A model generated the notes under the pieces. The model searched no databases. It saw only the letters and a list, made by a program, of their open reading frames with translations, and had not been told where the DNA came from. Below, piece by piece: positions 1 through 5,522 of a stretch of 5,522 bases of DNA. The stretch's first letter is position 1. Every line of letters starts with the position of its first letter. The stretch lies in the NCBI GenBank assembly GCA_015222985.1, contig JADFWI010000527.1, forward strand, positions 1 through 5,522. The letters run 5' to 3'. This DNA is from Pseudomonadota bacterium. Lineage in GTDB: Bacteria; Desulfobacterota; Desulfobacteria; Desulfobacterales; C00003060. The translations under genes and the position numbers were made by a program.

Positions 1-21
1 CAGGCTCTGTTTGCGAAGGTC

Positions 22-39
22 CTGATCAATCACTGTAAA
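22..39 (+). promoter_or_regulatory. Candidate Pho box (PhoB binding site) upstream of pstS
   Basis: Two CTG-starting half sites lie 11 bp apart, CTGATCA at 22-28 and CTGTAAA at 33-39, joined by the A-rich spacer ATCA. This is the geometry of the Escherichia coli Pho box, which is a 7-bp repeat, a 4-bp AT-rich spacer and a second 7-bp repeat. The match to that consensus is partial, about 11 of 18 positions, and the first half site is poor. A third weak unit, TTGCGAA at 11-17, keeps the 11-bp phase. A possible -10 element, CATAAC at 57-62, lies 17 bp beyond the box, which suits a PhoB-activated promoter without a good -35. The same stretch also reads as TTGCGA (11-16), 17 bp, TGTAAA (34-39), a weak sigma-70 promoter. 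The location before pstS is the main support. Confidence 0.3.
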
Positions 40-40
40 C

Positions 41-51
41 AAGGAGGTGAT
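41..51 (+). other. Isolated, extended Shine-Dalgarno-like sequence in the pstS leader
   Basis: AAGGAGGTGAT is an 11-base perfect complement of the conserved 3' tail of bacterial 16S rRNA. No start codon lies at a normal distance from it. The ATG at 50-52 overlaps the sequence and would make only a three-codon peptide. The ATG at 65-67, 17 bases past the GGAGG core, opens a 14-codon frame that ends at 107-109. It could mark a leader peptide, be a relic of a lost gene start, or be chance. The real pstS ribosome binding site is a separate AAGGAGG at 125-131. Confidence 0.3.
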
Positions 52-138
52 GATCTCATAACTAATGAGGCAACTCAAGGTACAATGTGCTACGGACAAT
101 AATCGATGAACACTGATCAAGATTAAGGAGGGAATAAG

Positions 139-960
139 ATGAAAAAATCATTCTGGTCAAAAGTGATTGTTTTTTCAATGGTGTTCTGTTTTGGTATCAG
201 CGGTTCTGCCTTTGCTGAGAGCCTTGTCATCAAGGGCTCCACCACGGTACTGCCTGTCGCTCAGATGGCGGCAGAAGTCTATATGAAAATGCACCCGGAT
301 CTAAATGTATCGATTTCCGGCGGCGGTTCCGGAAACGGGATCAAGGCCCTGATCGACGGGTCCACCGATATTGCCAACGCTTCCCGGTTCATCAAGCAAA
401 AAGAGATTGACCTTGCCATGAAGAACAACGTCTTCCCGGTGGCCCACCGCGTGGCTATCGATGCTATTGTCCCTGTTGTTCACCCCACCAACAGAATAAA
501 AAATATCACCCTGGCCCAGCTCAAGAGCATCTACCGGGCGGAGATCCGTAACTGGAAGGAACTGGGCGGAGAAGACAGAAAGATTGTAATAATTTCAAGA
601 GATACGAGCTCCGGAACCTATGAGGTGTGGCACAAAAAGGTTATGAAAAAAGAGCGGGTGGCGCCCACGGCCCAGTTGTTGGCTTCAAATGGCGCCGTGG
701 CGCAGGCCGTGACGAACAACAAGCATGCCATCGGTTACGTCGGTATCGGTTATCTGAACAAGAATATCAAAGCGCTTGATGTGAGCGGTGTGACTCCATC
801 TGTTACTACCGCCTTAAACGGCACATATCCTATTGCCCGTCCTTTGTTTATGTTCACAAACGGCTGGCCAAAAGGCGTGGCTTCTGATTTCATCAATTAT
901 GTTGTCAGCCCAAAGGGGCAGAAGATCGTCGAGGAGGAAGGGTTTGTGCCGCTATACTAG
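139..960 (+). CDS. pstS: Phosphate ABC transporter substrate-binding protein PstS
   Basis: This is the extracytoplasmic high-affinity phosphate-binding protein, which delivers inorganic phosphate to the PstCA channel. Residues 1-26 form a standard signal peptide, with Lys-Lys at positions 2-3, a hydrophobic core and an AFA|ES cleavage site. The mature protein opens with IKGSTTVLPV (31-40). It continues with SGGGSGNGI (60-68), DIANASR (77-83) and RDTSSGT (154-160), which are the phosphate-contacting loops of the PstS family. At 273 residues it belongs to the short PstS type; the Escherichia coli protein is nearly 350. The start is well set, because AAGGAGG at 125-131 lies seven bases before the ATG and is the strongest ribosome binding site in the operon. 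That fits the need for more binding protein than channel. It is the first gene of the operon and is intact. Confidence 0.96.
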   Translation: MKKSFWSKVIVFSMVFCFGISGSAFAESLVIKGSTTVLPVAQMAAEVYMKMHPDLNVSISGGGSGNGIKALIDGSTDIANASRFIKQKEIDLAMKNNVFPVAHRVAIDAIVPVVHPTNRIKNITLAQLKSIYRAEIRNWKELGGEDRKIVIISRDTSSGTYEVWHKKVMKKERVAPTAQLLASNGAVAQAVTNNKHAIGYVGIGYLNKNIKALDVSGVTPSVTTALNGTYPIARPLFMFTNGWPKGVASDFINYVVSPKGQKIVEEEGFVPLY

Positions 961-969
961 ATAACTCAA

Positions 970-992
970 AGCTCAAAGGTGAGAGCTCAAGG
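970..992 (+). repeat. Short AGCTCAA direct repeat and dyad after pstS
   Basis: AGCTCAA occurs at 970-976 and again at 984-990, and a further CTCAAA lies just upstream at 965-970. The same bases form a small dyad, AGCTC at 970-974 with GAGCT at 983-987 around an eight-base loop. The dyad could protect the 3' end of pstS mRNA or slow transcription, but it is short and has no following T run, so it is not a convincing intrinsic terminator. Confidence 0.35.
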
Positions 993-997
993 AGACT

Positions 998-1032
998 AAC
1001 TGTCCTATCAGTAATTGCCCCGGACAGGAGTT
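998..1032 (+). promoter_or_regulatory. Possible hairpin masking the pstC ribosome binding site
   Basis: CTGTCC at 1000-1005 is the exact reverse complement of GGACAG at 1022-1027. An alternative pairing joins GTCC (1002-1005) to GGAC (1022-1025) and AACT (998-1001) to AGTT (1029-1032), with a three-base bulge. In the first fold part of AGGAG (1026-1030), the only Shine-Dalgarno candidate for the pstC ATG at 1033, is paired. In the second the whole site lies within the hairpin. Either fold would lower pstC translation relative to pstS. The pairing is visible in the sequence; the effect on translation is inference. Confidence 0.35.
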
Positions 1033-1932
1033 ATGAACAGGGCCCAGAAACGGCGCATTGGAGAATATCTCATAGAGAAGTGGTTTCTCTTTCTTGCCAC
1101 CATTTCGATCATTGTCCTTGCTTTGATTGTGGCCTTTCTTTTCAAGGAAGGCATCCCAATCTTCAAGTCGGTATCGGTCGGTGACTTTCTGTTCGGGCAA
1201 TTGTGGTACCCAACAGATGAACCGGCAGATTTTGGCATTCTTCCGCTCATTGTCGGTTCCCTGATCGTTACAGCGGTTTCATCCATGATTGCGGTGCCGC
1301 TCGGGGTCCTTTCAGCGATCTATATCTCAGAAATTGCAAGACCGAGCGTAAAGGAAATCTTAAAACCTGTGGTCGAACTCCTTGCCGCCCTTCCCTCGGT
1401 GGTGATCGGGTTCTTCGGCATGGTGGTCATGGCCCCTTTTCTTCAAAAGGTCTTCGACATCCCGACCGGCCTTAATATCGTGAATGCGTCAATTATGCTG
1501 GCCATGATGGCCGTGCCGACTATTTCCAGCCTTACGGAAGATGCCCTCCACGCGGTGAGGCGGGAGCTGCGGGAAGCATCGTTAGCCTTAGGGGCAACCC
1601 AGTGGGAGACCATCAGCAGGGTAGTTGTCCCCGCATCATTATCGGGCGCCTGCACGGCTGTTATACTTGGCATGTCGAGGGCAATCGGTGAAACGATGGT
1701 GGTTTTGATGGTTGCAGGGGGCGCTGCCGCAATTCCTGAAAGCATATTTGATTCGGTGCGCCCCATGCCGGCCAGCATCGCGGCCGAGATGGGGGAGGCC
1801 CCCTTTAGAAGCGATCACTATTACGCCTTGTTTGCAACCGGCATAGTCCTTTTCTTCATGACCCTGGGTTTCAACTTGATTGCAGACTACATATCTCATA
1901 AGTATAAGCAAGTCGGGACAGCGACGCTGTAA
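1033..1932 (+). CDS. pstC: Phosphate ABC transporter permease PstC
   Basis: PstC is one of the two inner-membrane subunits of the PstSCAB importer and forms the phosphate path with PstA. The 299-residue protein has a positively charged N-terminus, a first membrane helix at about 17-37 and the PstC-typical sequence FLFGQLWYP (52-60). Five further hydrophobic segments follow at about 69-93, 112-137, 147-165, 203-225 and 264-287. The cytoplasmic EAA loop that docks on PstB is clear: [21 protein letters not shown] at 180-200, with Glu181, Gly187 and Pro200. SRAIGET (215-221) carries the arginine and glutamate conserved in Pst permeases. I chose the ATG at 1033, preceded by AGGAG, although the spacing of two bases is tight. 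An in-frame TTG at 1015 would add six residues but has no nearby ribosome binding site. The distinctive FLFGQLWYP segment separates it from PstA. Confidence 0.95.
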   Translation: MNRAQKRRIGEYLIEKWFLFLATISIIVLALIVAFLFKEGIPIFKSVSVGDFLFGQLWYPTDEPADFGILPLIVGSLIVTAVSSMIAVPLGVLSAIYISEIARPSVKEILKPVVELLAALPSVVIGFFGMVVMAPFLQKVFDIPTGLNIVNASIMLAMMAVPTISSLTEDALHAVRRELREASLALGATQWETISRVVVPASLSGACTAVILGMSRAIGETMVVLMVAGGAAAIPESIFDSVRPMPASIAAEMGEAPFRSDHYYALFATGIVLFFMTLGFNLIADYISHKYKQVGTATL

Positions 1933-1933
1933 C

Positions 1934-2797
1934 ATGGACTTCAGACAAAAGAGAAAGCTGGTTGAGGCAATAGCGTTTTTCATTATCAGGTCGTCGGCTG
2001 TTATCATATGCCTGGCTCTGGCGATCATGCTGGGATTTCTTTTCGTGAAGGGGTACAGAGCCATAAACTGGACCTTCCTCACACAACCCCCAATGGACGC
2101 CATGACCAGAGGCGGCATATTCCCAGCCATTGTTGGTACGTTCTACTTGACGCTAGGTGCCATCTTGGTCGCTTTTCCTCTTGGGGTGGCCTCTGCGATC
2201 TATCTGAATGAATACGCCATAGAAGGCAGGATGGTCAGAACAATAAGACTTGGTATCAACAATCTTGCGGGTGTGCCATCGGTTGTTTTCGGACTTTTCG
2301 GCCTGGGGCTGTTTGTGGTTTTTTTAGGGTTTGGTTCTTCAATACTGTCCGGTTCGCTTACGCTCGGGTTTCTAATACTCCCTGTAATTATTGGCGCCTC
2401 TGAGGAAGCCTTAAAGGCCGTTCCACAAACATACAGAGAGGCCTCTCTTGCCCTTGGCGGCACCAAGTGGCAAACCATCTACAGAGTGGTGCTTCCCGCG
2501 GCACTCCCCGGAATCTTGACAGGTTCCATACTAGGCATCGGAAGGGCAGCCGGGGAGACGGCCCCTATCATGTTCACTGCAGCGGCCTTTTATACGAGCA
2601 AGCTTCCCTCTTCTATATTTGACGAGGTAATGGCCCTTCCTTATCATATCTACGTGTTGGCCACCGCCGGCACGCATATTGAGGAGACAAGGCATCTTCA
2701 GTATGGCACGGCCTTAGTTCTTATTGCGCTGGTACTCGGCGTCAACCTTGTAGCCATCATTATGCGGACTAGAATGCGCAGAAAGCAAACTTACTAG
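1934..2797 (+). CDS. pstA: Phosphate ABC transporter permease PstA
   Basis: PstA is the second membrane subunit of the phosphate importer and the partner of PstC. The 287-residue protein has six predicted membrane segments, starting with about 17-38 and ending with about 258-277. Its EAA loop is [21 protein letters not shown] (168-188, with Glu169, Gly175 and Pro188), and it is followed by GRAAGETAP (203-211) with the conserved arginine and glutamate. These motifs parallel those in PstC, as expected for paralogous subunits. The ATG is one base past the pstC stop codon and has no good Shine-Dalgarno sequence, so translation is probably coupled to pstC. The frame stays open upstream into pstC (to about 1880), but a start there would add 18 residues inside pstC with no family support. 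Confidence 0.95.
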   Translation: MDFRQKRKLVEAIAFFIIRSSAVIICLALAIMLGFLFVKGYRAINWTFLTQPPMDAMTRGGIFPAIVGTFYLTLGAILVAFPLGVASAIYLNEYAIEGRMVRTIRLGINNLAGVPSVVFGLFGLGLFVVFLGFGSSILSGSLTLGFLILPVIIGASEEALKAVPQTYREASLALGGTKWQTIYRVVLPAALPGILTGSILGIGRAAGETAPIMFTAAAFYTSKLPSSIFDEVMALPYHIYVLATAGTHIEETRHLQYGTALVLIALVLGVNLVAIIMRTRMRRKQTY

Positions 2798-2802
2798 GAT
2801 CA

Positions 2803-3573
2803 ATGACTAAGATGTCAAACAAGATGAAGATGGCTACTAAGAACATGACATTCCATTATGGCGCCTTCAAGGCCCTTGACGACATCACTCTTGAATTCAG
2901 AGAAAATCAGGTCACGGCCCTTATAGGGCCGTCGGGCTGCGGCAAGAGCACGTTTCTAAGGTCATTAAACCGTATGAATGACATCATCCCGGCCGCTCGC
3001 GTGGAAGGCCAGGTCCTTCTGGATGGAGAAGATGTTTACGGCCCGAATGTCGATGTGGTAGAAATCAGAAAACGAGTTGGCATGGTTTTTCAAAAGCCGA
3101 ATCCGTTTCCCAAAACTATATTCAATGATGTGGCCTACGGCCTGAGGATAAAGGGAATCAAGAACCGGGGGGAACTTCAGGCCAGAGTTGAAGCAAGCCT
3201 TAAGGCGGCTGCTATATGGGACGAGGTCAAGGATCGACTCAATGAATCTGCCCTTAGTCTTTCAGGGGGACAGCAACAGCGTTTGTGCATTGCCAGGGCC
3301 CTTGCCATTGAGCCCGAGGTTGTGCTCATGGATGAACCGGCCTCAGCCCTTGATCCCATTGCCACGCAAAAGATCGAGGAACTCATACGTGAATTGAAGA
3401 AGAGCTACACCATCATCATCGTGACCCACAACATGCAGCAGGCTGCCAGGATCTCGAACATAACCGCTTTTTTTTATATGGGAAGGCTTATAGAGGTGGA
3501 CAAGACCGAGACCATCTTTACGAAACCTAGTCTGAAACAGACCGAAGACTATATTACGGGACGATTTGGCTAG
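2803..3573 (+). CDS. pstB: Phosphate ABC transporter ATP-binding protein PstB
   Basis: PstB is the cytoplasmic ATPase that drives phosphate import through PstCA. All ABC ATPase elements are present in its 256 residues. Walker A is GPSGCGKST (42-50), the Q-loop glutamine is Gln97 in FQKPNPFP, and the signature is LSGGQQQR (153-160). Walker B is VVLMDEPA (173-180) with catalytic Glu178, followed by SALD (181-184) and the switch His209. NRMND (56-60) and the C-terminal EDYITGRFG are hallmarks of PstB among ABC proteins. The first ATG is used, five bases past pstA, with a weak AGGA at 2796-2799. In-frame ATGs at 2812, 2824 and 2830 are alternatives, because the first 10 residues are not conserved. 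The TAG stop is unusual: its A and G are the first two bases of the palindromic element that follows. The protein nevertheless ends where the family normally ends. Confidence 0.97.
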   Translation: MTKMSNKMKMATKNMTFHYGAFKALDDITLEFRENQVTALIGPSGCGKSTFLRSLNRMNDIIPAARVEGQVLLDGEDVYGPNVDVVEIRKRVGMVFQKPNPFPKTIFNDVAYGLRIKGIKNRGELQARVEASLKAAAIWDEVKDRLNESALSLSGGQQQRLCIARALAIEPEVVLMDEPASALDPIATQKIEELIRELKKSYTIIIVTHNMQQAARISNITAFFYMGRLIEVDKTETIFTKPSLKQTEDYITGRFG

Positions 3574-3716
3574 TGTCCGCCCAGAAATGGCATCTTTTGC
3601 CCCGATACGGCGTTCTCCGCAGGTTCCTATCCTCGACGTAGCGCTGCTACGCCTGCGGTAGAAACCTTTGTGCGGCCTTGTCTCGTGACAAAATTTACCA
3701 TTTCTGGACGGACACT
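3572..3716. mobile_element. MITE-like palindromic element between pstB and phoU
   Basis: The 145-bp segment is bounded by 19-bp terminal inverted repeats that match at 18 positions. The left arm is AGTGTCCGCCCAGAAATGG (3572-3590) and the right arm is CCATTTCTGGACGGACACT (3698-3716). Pairing continues inward imperfectly: 3595-3599 with 3689-3693, 3603-3605 with 3683-3685, 3617-3621 with 3671-3675, 3622-3625 with 3663-3666, and 3627-3629 with 3659-3661. An apical hairpin joins 3637-3642 to 3646-3651. Almost the whole element therefore folds into one long irregular hairpin. No protein frame is evident, so any movement would need a transposase from elsewhere. The flanks TTGGCTA (3566-3572) and TTGCTA (3716-3721) resemble a decayed target duplication. 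A non-mobile structural role, such as mRNA processing or attenuation before phoU, is the alternative. The inverted repeat is certain; the mobile label is inference. Confidence 0.65.
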
Positions 3717-3737
3717 TGCTAAGACTTGGGAGCAATT

Positions 3738-4421
3738 ATGACCTCATCGCTTCACAGAGAACTGGCTGACCTCAAGATCAATCTTCTCAAAATGGCATCC
3801 ATGGTTGAAGAGGCCCTTGAAAACGCTCTTCGCGCCCATAACACCAGGGATGGTGTCTTGGCGTCGGGCATCATAGAAAATGACGATGAGATTAATGCCA
3901 TGGAGATTCTCATTGATCAACAATGCCTCAAGTTGCTCGCCCTTAAACAGCCCATGGCCATTGACCTTCGTTTCATCACCATGGCCATGAAGATCAATCT
4001 GGGTCTGGAACGTATTGGAGATCAAGCCGTCAACATAGCCGAAAGGACCCTTCTTCTCATTGAAGAGCCCTTGATCATGAAACCCATGGGCGTCAATAAG
4101 CTGGCTAGAATCTCCGAAGAGATGCTTCGAGACAGCATGAACGCATTTGTCAACCGCGACGTCAAGTTGGCGGAATCGGTTTGTGACAGAGACGATGAGG
4201 CAGACGAGGTCTATGTTCGCCTTGTCTGTGACATCCTGGAGCATATGACCGAAGATCCTTCTTTTATCGCGCAGGGTGTCCATTTTACCGTCATTGCGCA
4301 CAACCTTGAGAGGGTTGCCGACCAGGCAACCAACATCTGTGAAGACGTGGTCTATATGGTCGAAGGCAGGATCATCAAACACAAATCTCTGCTTGACAAG
4401 TCAGAGGCCAAGACGGGATGA
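3738..4421 (+). CDS. phoU: Phosphate signalling regulator PhoU
   Basis: PhoU is a cytoplasmic helical protein that relays the state of the Pst transporter to PhoR, keeping the Pho response off when phosphate is plentiful. The 227-residue sequence contains two tandem three-helix repeats. Each carries the metal-binding signature of the family, ERIGDQAVNIAE (91-102) and ERVADQATNICED (191-203). The LRFITMAMKINLGLERIGD stretch (77-95) is also typical, and the length is normal. The ATG at 3738 is preceded by GGGAG (3728-3732) at a five-base spacing, which decides the start against a TTG at 3726. The gene begins only 21 bases past the palindromic element, so its ribosome binding site survived that insertion. 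Its stop overlaps the phoB start. Confidence 0.95.
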   Translation: MTSSLHRELADLKINLLKMASMVEEALENALRAHNTRDGVLASGIIENDDEINAMEILIDQQCLKLLALKQPMAIDLRFITMAMKINLGLERIGDQAVNIAERTLLLIEEPLIMKPMGVNKLARISEEMLRDSMNAFVNRDVKLAESVCDRDDEADEVYVRLVCDILEHMTEDPSFIAQGVHFTVIAHNLERVADQATNICEDVVYMVEGRIIKHKSLLDKSEAKTG

Positions 4422-5110
4422 GCAAAGAGACTATCCTCATTGTCGAAGACGAGGAAGATATCGCCGGACTGATTGCCCACCACGTGAAGGCAGCAGGATT
4501 TGACGTTATGATTGCCCATAACGGGGTCATGGCTTTCAAAGCCATGGAAAAGCAGCTTCCTGACCTCATTGTGCTTGACCTCATGCTTCCGGATATGGAC
4601 GGCACGGAACTGTGCAAAATCCTTAAACGAAAAAAAACTACGCAAAAGATCCCTGTCGTCATGGTCACTGCAAAAGGGGAAGAGGTAGACCGCGTCGTGG
4701 GTCTGGAATTGGGTGCTGACGACTACATTGTAAAACCCTTCAGCACCCGTGAGCTTACGCTGAGGATCAAGGGAGTCTTGAGACGACTGAGGGGCCCGGA
4801 AGTAGAACCAAAGGTCTTGAAGCATGGGGAACTGACTCTGGACATCGATGCCCACAAGGTGACAACGGGTGGGAAGAACATTGAATTGACCCTTACCGAA
4901 TTTAATCTCCTTCGCGAGCTGTTGCTCAACAAGGGCCGTGTGAGATCAAGGGAAACGCTTTTGAACAATGTCTGGGGATACAGTTTTGAGGGCTACGAAC
5001 GCACGGTGGATACCCATATCCAGCGCCTCCGCCGCAAACTGGAAGACCATGGAAAGATCATTGTAACCGTGCGGGGGATCGGATACATGATCAAAGAAGA
5101 AATGCCATGA
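4418..5110 (+). CDS. phoB: Phosphate regulon response regulator PhoB
   Basis: PhoB is an OmpR-family transcription factor that binds Pho boxes once phosphorylated by PhoR. The 230 residues form an N-terminal receiver domain (about 4-120) and a C-terminal winged-helix domain (about 130-228). The receiver shows the acidic pair Glu10-Asp11 in VEDEED, phosphoacceptor Asp54 in LDLMLPDMDG, Thr84 and Lys106 in KPF. The output domain shows LTLTEFNLLRELL (157-169), recognition helix RTVDTHIQRLRRKL (195-208) and the wing RGIGYMI (219-225). The start is the ATG in an ATGA overlap with the phoU stop, and no strong ribosome binding site is visible, so coupling to phoU is likely. OmpR-family regulators look alike; the assignment to PhoB rests on the pst-phoU and phoR neighbours together with sequence type. 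Confidence 0.92.
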   Translation: MSKETILIVEDEEDIAGLIAHHVKAAGFDVMIAHNGVMAFKAMEKQLPDLIVLDLMLPDMDGTELCKILKRKKTTQKIPVVMVTAKGEEVDRVVGLELGADDYIVKPFSTRELTLRIKGVLRRLRGPEVEPKVLKHGELTLDIDAHKVTTGGKNIELTLTEFNLLRELLLNKGRVRSRETLLNNVWGYSFEGYERTVDTHIQRLRRKLEDHGKIIVTVRGIGYMIKEEMP

Positions 5111-5522
5111 AGTTCAAATGGAAACTCTTTTTATCGTATTTCCTAATTGTACTCATACCCTTTCTTGCCGCAGAAAGATATGTTGCCTACCATCTTAAGG
5201 ATCGCCTCCTGCATCAGATAGAAGACCGCCTTCTCAAGGAAGCCCTGCTGATCAAGGCCATCATCGAAAAAGAGGCTGAAAACCGCCGCCTTTCCTATGA
5301 AATCGACTCTCTGATCAAAAACATGGGCAGAGACATCAATGAACGCATTACCTTTATAGACAGCCACGGCGCCGTCTTGGGAGATACCGGGATAGCCCCG
5401 GAGGACCTGAAAAACATTGAGGACCATTCCACGCGCCCCGAATTCATAGCGGCTTTCAAGATGTCACATGGTGTGGCGATCCGCTATAGCGCCACCCTTG
5501 AGATAGACATGATGTATCTGGC
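5107..5522 (+). CDS. phoR: Phosphate regulon sensor histidine kinase PhoR, N-terminal part (cut by window edge)
   Basis: This frame begins at the ATG of an ATGA overlap with the phoB stop and stays open to the window edge, giving 138 complete codons. It has a charged start (MKFKWK) and one membrane helix at about residues 7-22. A charged, helical, extracytoplasmic stretch (about 29-78) follows. A PAS-like sensor region begins at RITFIDSHGAVLGDT (80-94) and continues through EDHSTRPE (105-112) to RYSATLEIDMMYLA at the edge. That pattern is familiar from PhoR kinases of the Bacillus and deltaproteobacterial type, which have a larger extracytoplasmic domain than Escherichia coli PhoR. The second membrane helix, any HAMP or cytoplasmic PAS domain, the phosphorylated histidine and the ATPase domain lie outside the window. 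Position after phoB makes PhoR much the likeliest identity; a related kinase with a shifted input cannot be excluded. Confidence 0.85.
   Translation, partial: MKFKWKLFLSYFLIVLIPFLAAERYVAYHLKDRLLHQIEDRLLKEALLIKAIIEKEAENRRLSYEIDSLIKNMGRDINERITFIDSHGAVLGDTGIAPEDLKNIEDHSTRPEFIAAFKMSHGVAIRYSATLEIDMMYL

Noticed and set aside
1..102. An open plus-strand frame from the window start to TAA at 100-102 that could be the 3' end of an upstream gene.
   Set aside because: Its 33 codons show no recognisable family, it overlaps the candidate regulatory sequences, and a frame this short and open-ended is expected by chance.
139..216. PstS as a lipoprotein using Cys17.
   Set aside because: The residues before Cys17 (MVF) do not make a lipobox, and a clear AFA|ES signal peptidase I site follows at residue 26.
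970..987. Rho-independent terminator after pstS.
   Set aside because: The stem is only five base pairs and no T tract follows; the downstream pst genes need read-through.
1000..1027. CGGACA near 1021 as a second copy of the palindromic element's end.
   Set aside because: Only six to seven bases agree with the 19-bp arm and the neighbouring bases differ.
1639..2130. A 163-codon minus-strand open frame spanning the pstC-pstA junction.
   Set aside because: It covers two well-supported genes in antisense, and its translation has no recognisable motif or credible start context.
3678..3696. TTGTC (3678-3682) and GACAA (3687-3691) dyad followed by AATTT, as a terminator or promoter inside the palindromic element.
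   Set aside because: The stem is short, the T run is minimal, and no -35/-10 pair with good spacing was found. The bases are better explained as part of the element's internal pairing.
3744..4382. A 212-codon open frame on the minus strand opposite phoU.
   Set aside because: It lies antisense to a complete, well-supported phoU and shows no recognisable domain. Long antisense frames are common opposite coding sequence.

Overview
The window holds one colinear, plus-strand phosphate-acquisition and phosphate-sensing operon: pstS, pstC, pstA, pstB, phoU, phoB and the first 416 bases of phoR. The gene order, the short (273-residue) PstS, the Bacillus-type extracytoplasmic sensor region of PhoR and the base composition (about half GC by eye) suggest a Gram-negative bacterium such as a sulfate-reducing or related member of the Desulfobacterota (former Deltaproteobacteria). 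That assignment is inference; no marker gene in the window fixes it.

Layout. Bases 1-138 are a leader. It holds a weak Pho-box-like 11-bp tandem repeat, an isolated and unusually complete Shine-Dalgarno sequence, and then the real pstS ribosome binding site. pstS (139-960) encodes the exported phosphate-binding protein. A 72-base gap with small dyads, one of which can mask the next ribosome binding site, separates it from pstC (1033-1932). pstA (1934-2797) and pstB (2803-3573) follow with gaps of 1 and 5 bases. A 145-bp palindromic, MITE-like element (3572-3716) lies between pstB and phoU, and its first two bases are part of the pstB stop codon. phoU (3738-4421), phoB (4418-5110) and phoR (5107 to the window edge) are joined by ATGA stop/start overlaps.

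How it works together. PstS captures phosphate outside the inner membrane. PstC and PstA form the membrane channel and PstB supplies ATP hydrolysis. PhoU links the transporter's state to the PhoR kinase, and PhoR phosphorylates PhoB, which activates the Pho regulon. Because phoB and phoR sit at the 3' end of the same operon, PhoB probably amplifies its own synthesis under phosphate limitation. This differs from Escherichia coli, where phoBR is a separate operon.

The genes themselves are ordinary, complete and intact, apart from the phoR cut by the window edge. I found no undescribed gene system. The observation most worth following is the non-coding palindromic element inside the operon and its junction with the pstB stop codon.
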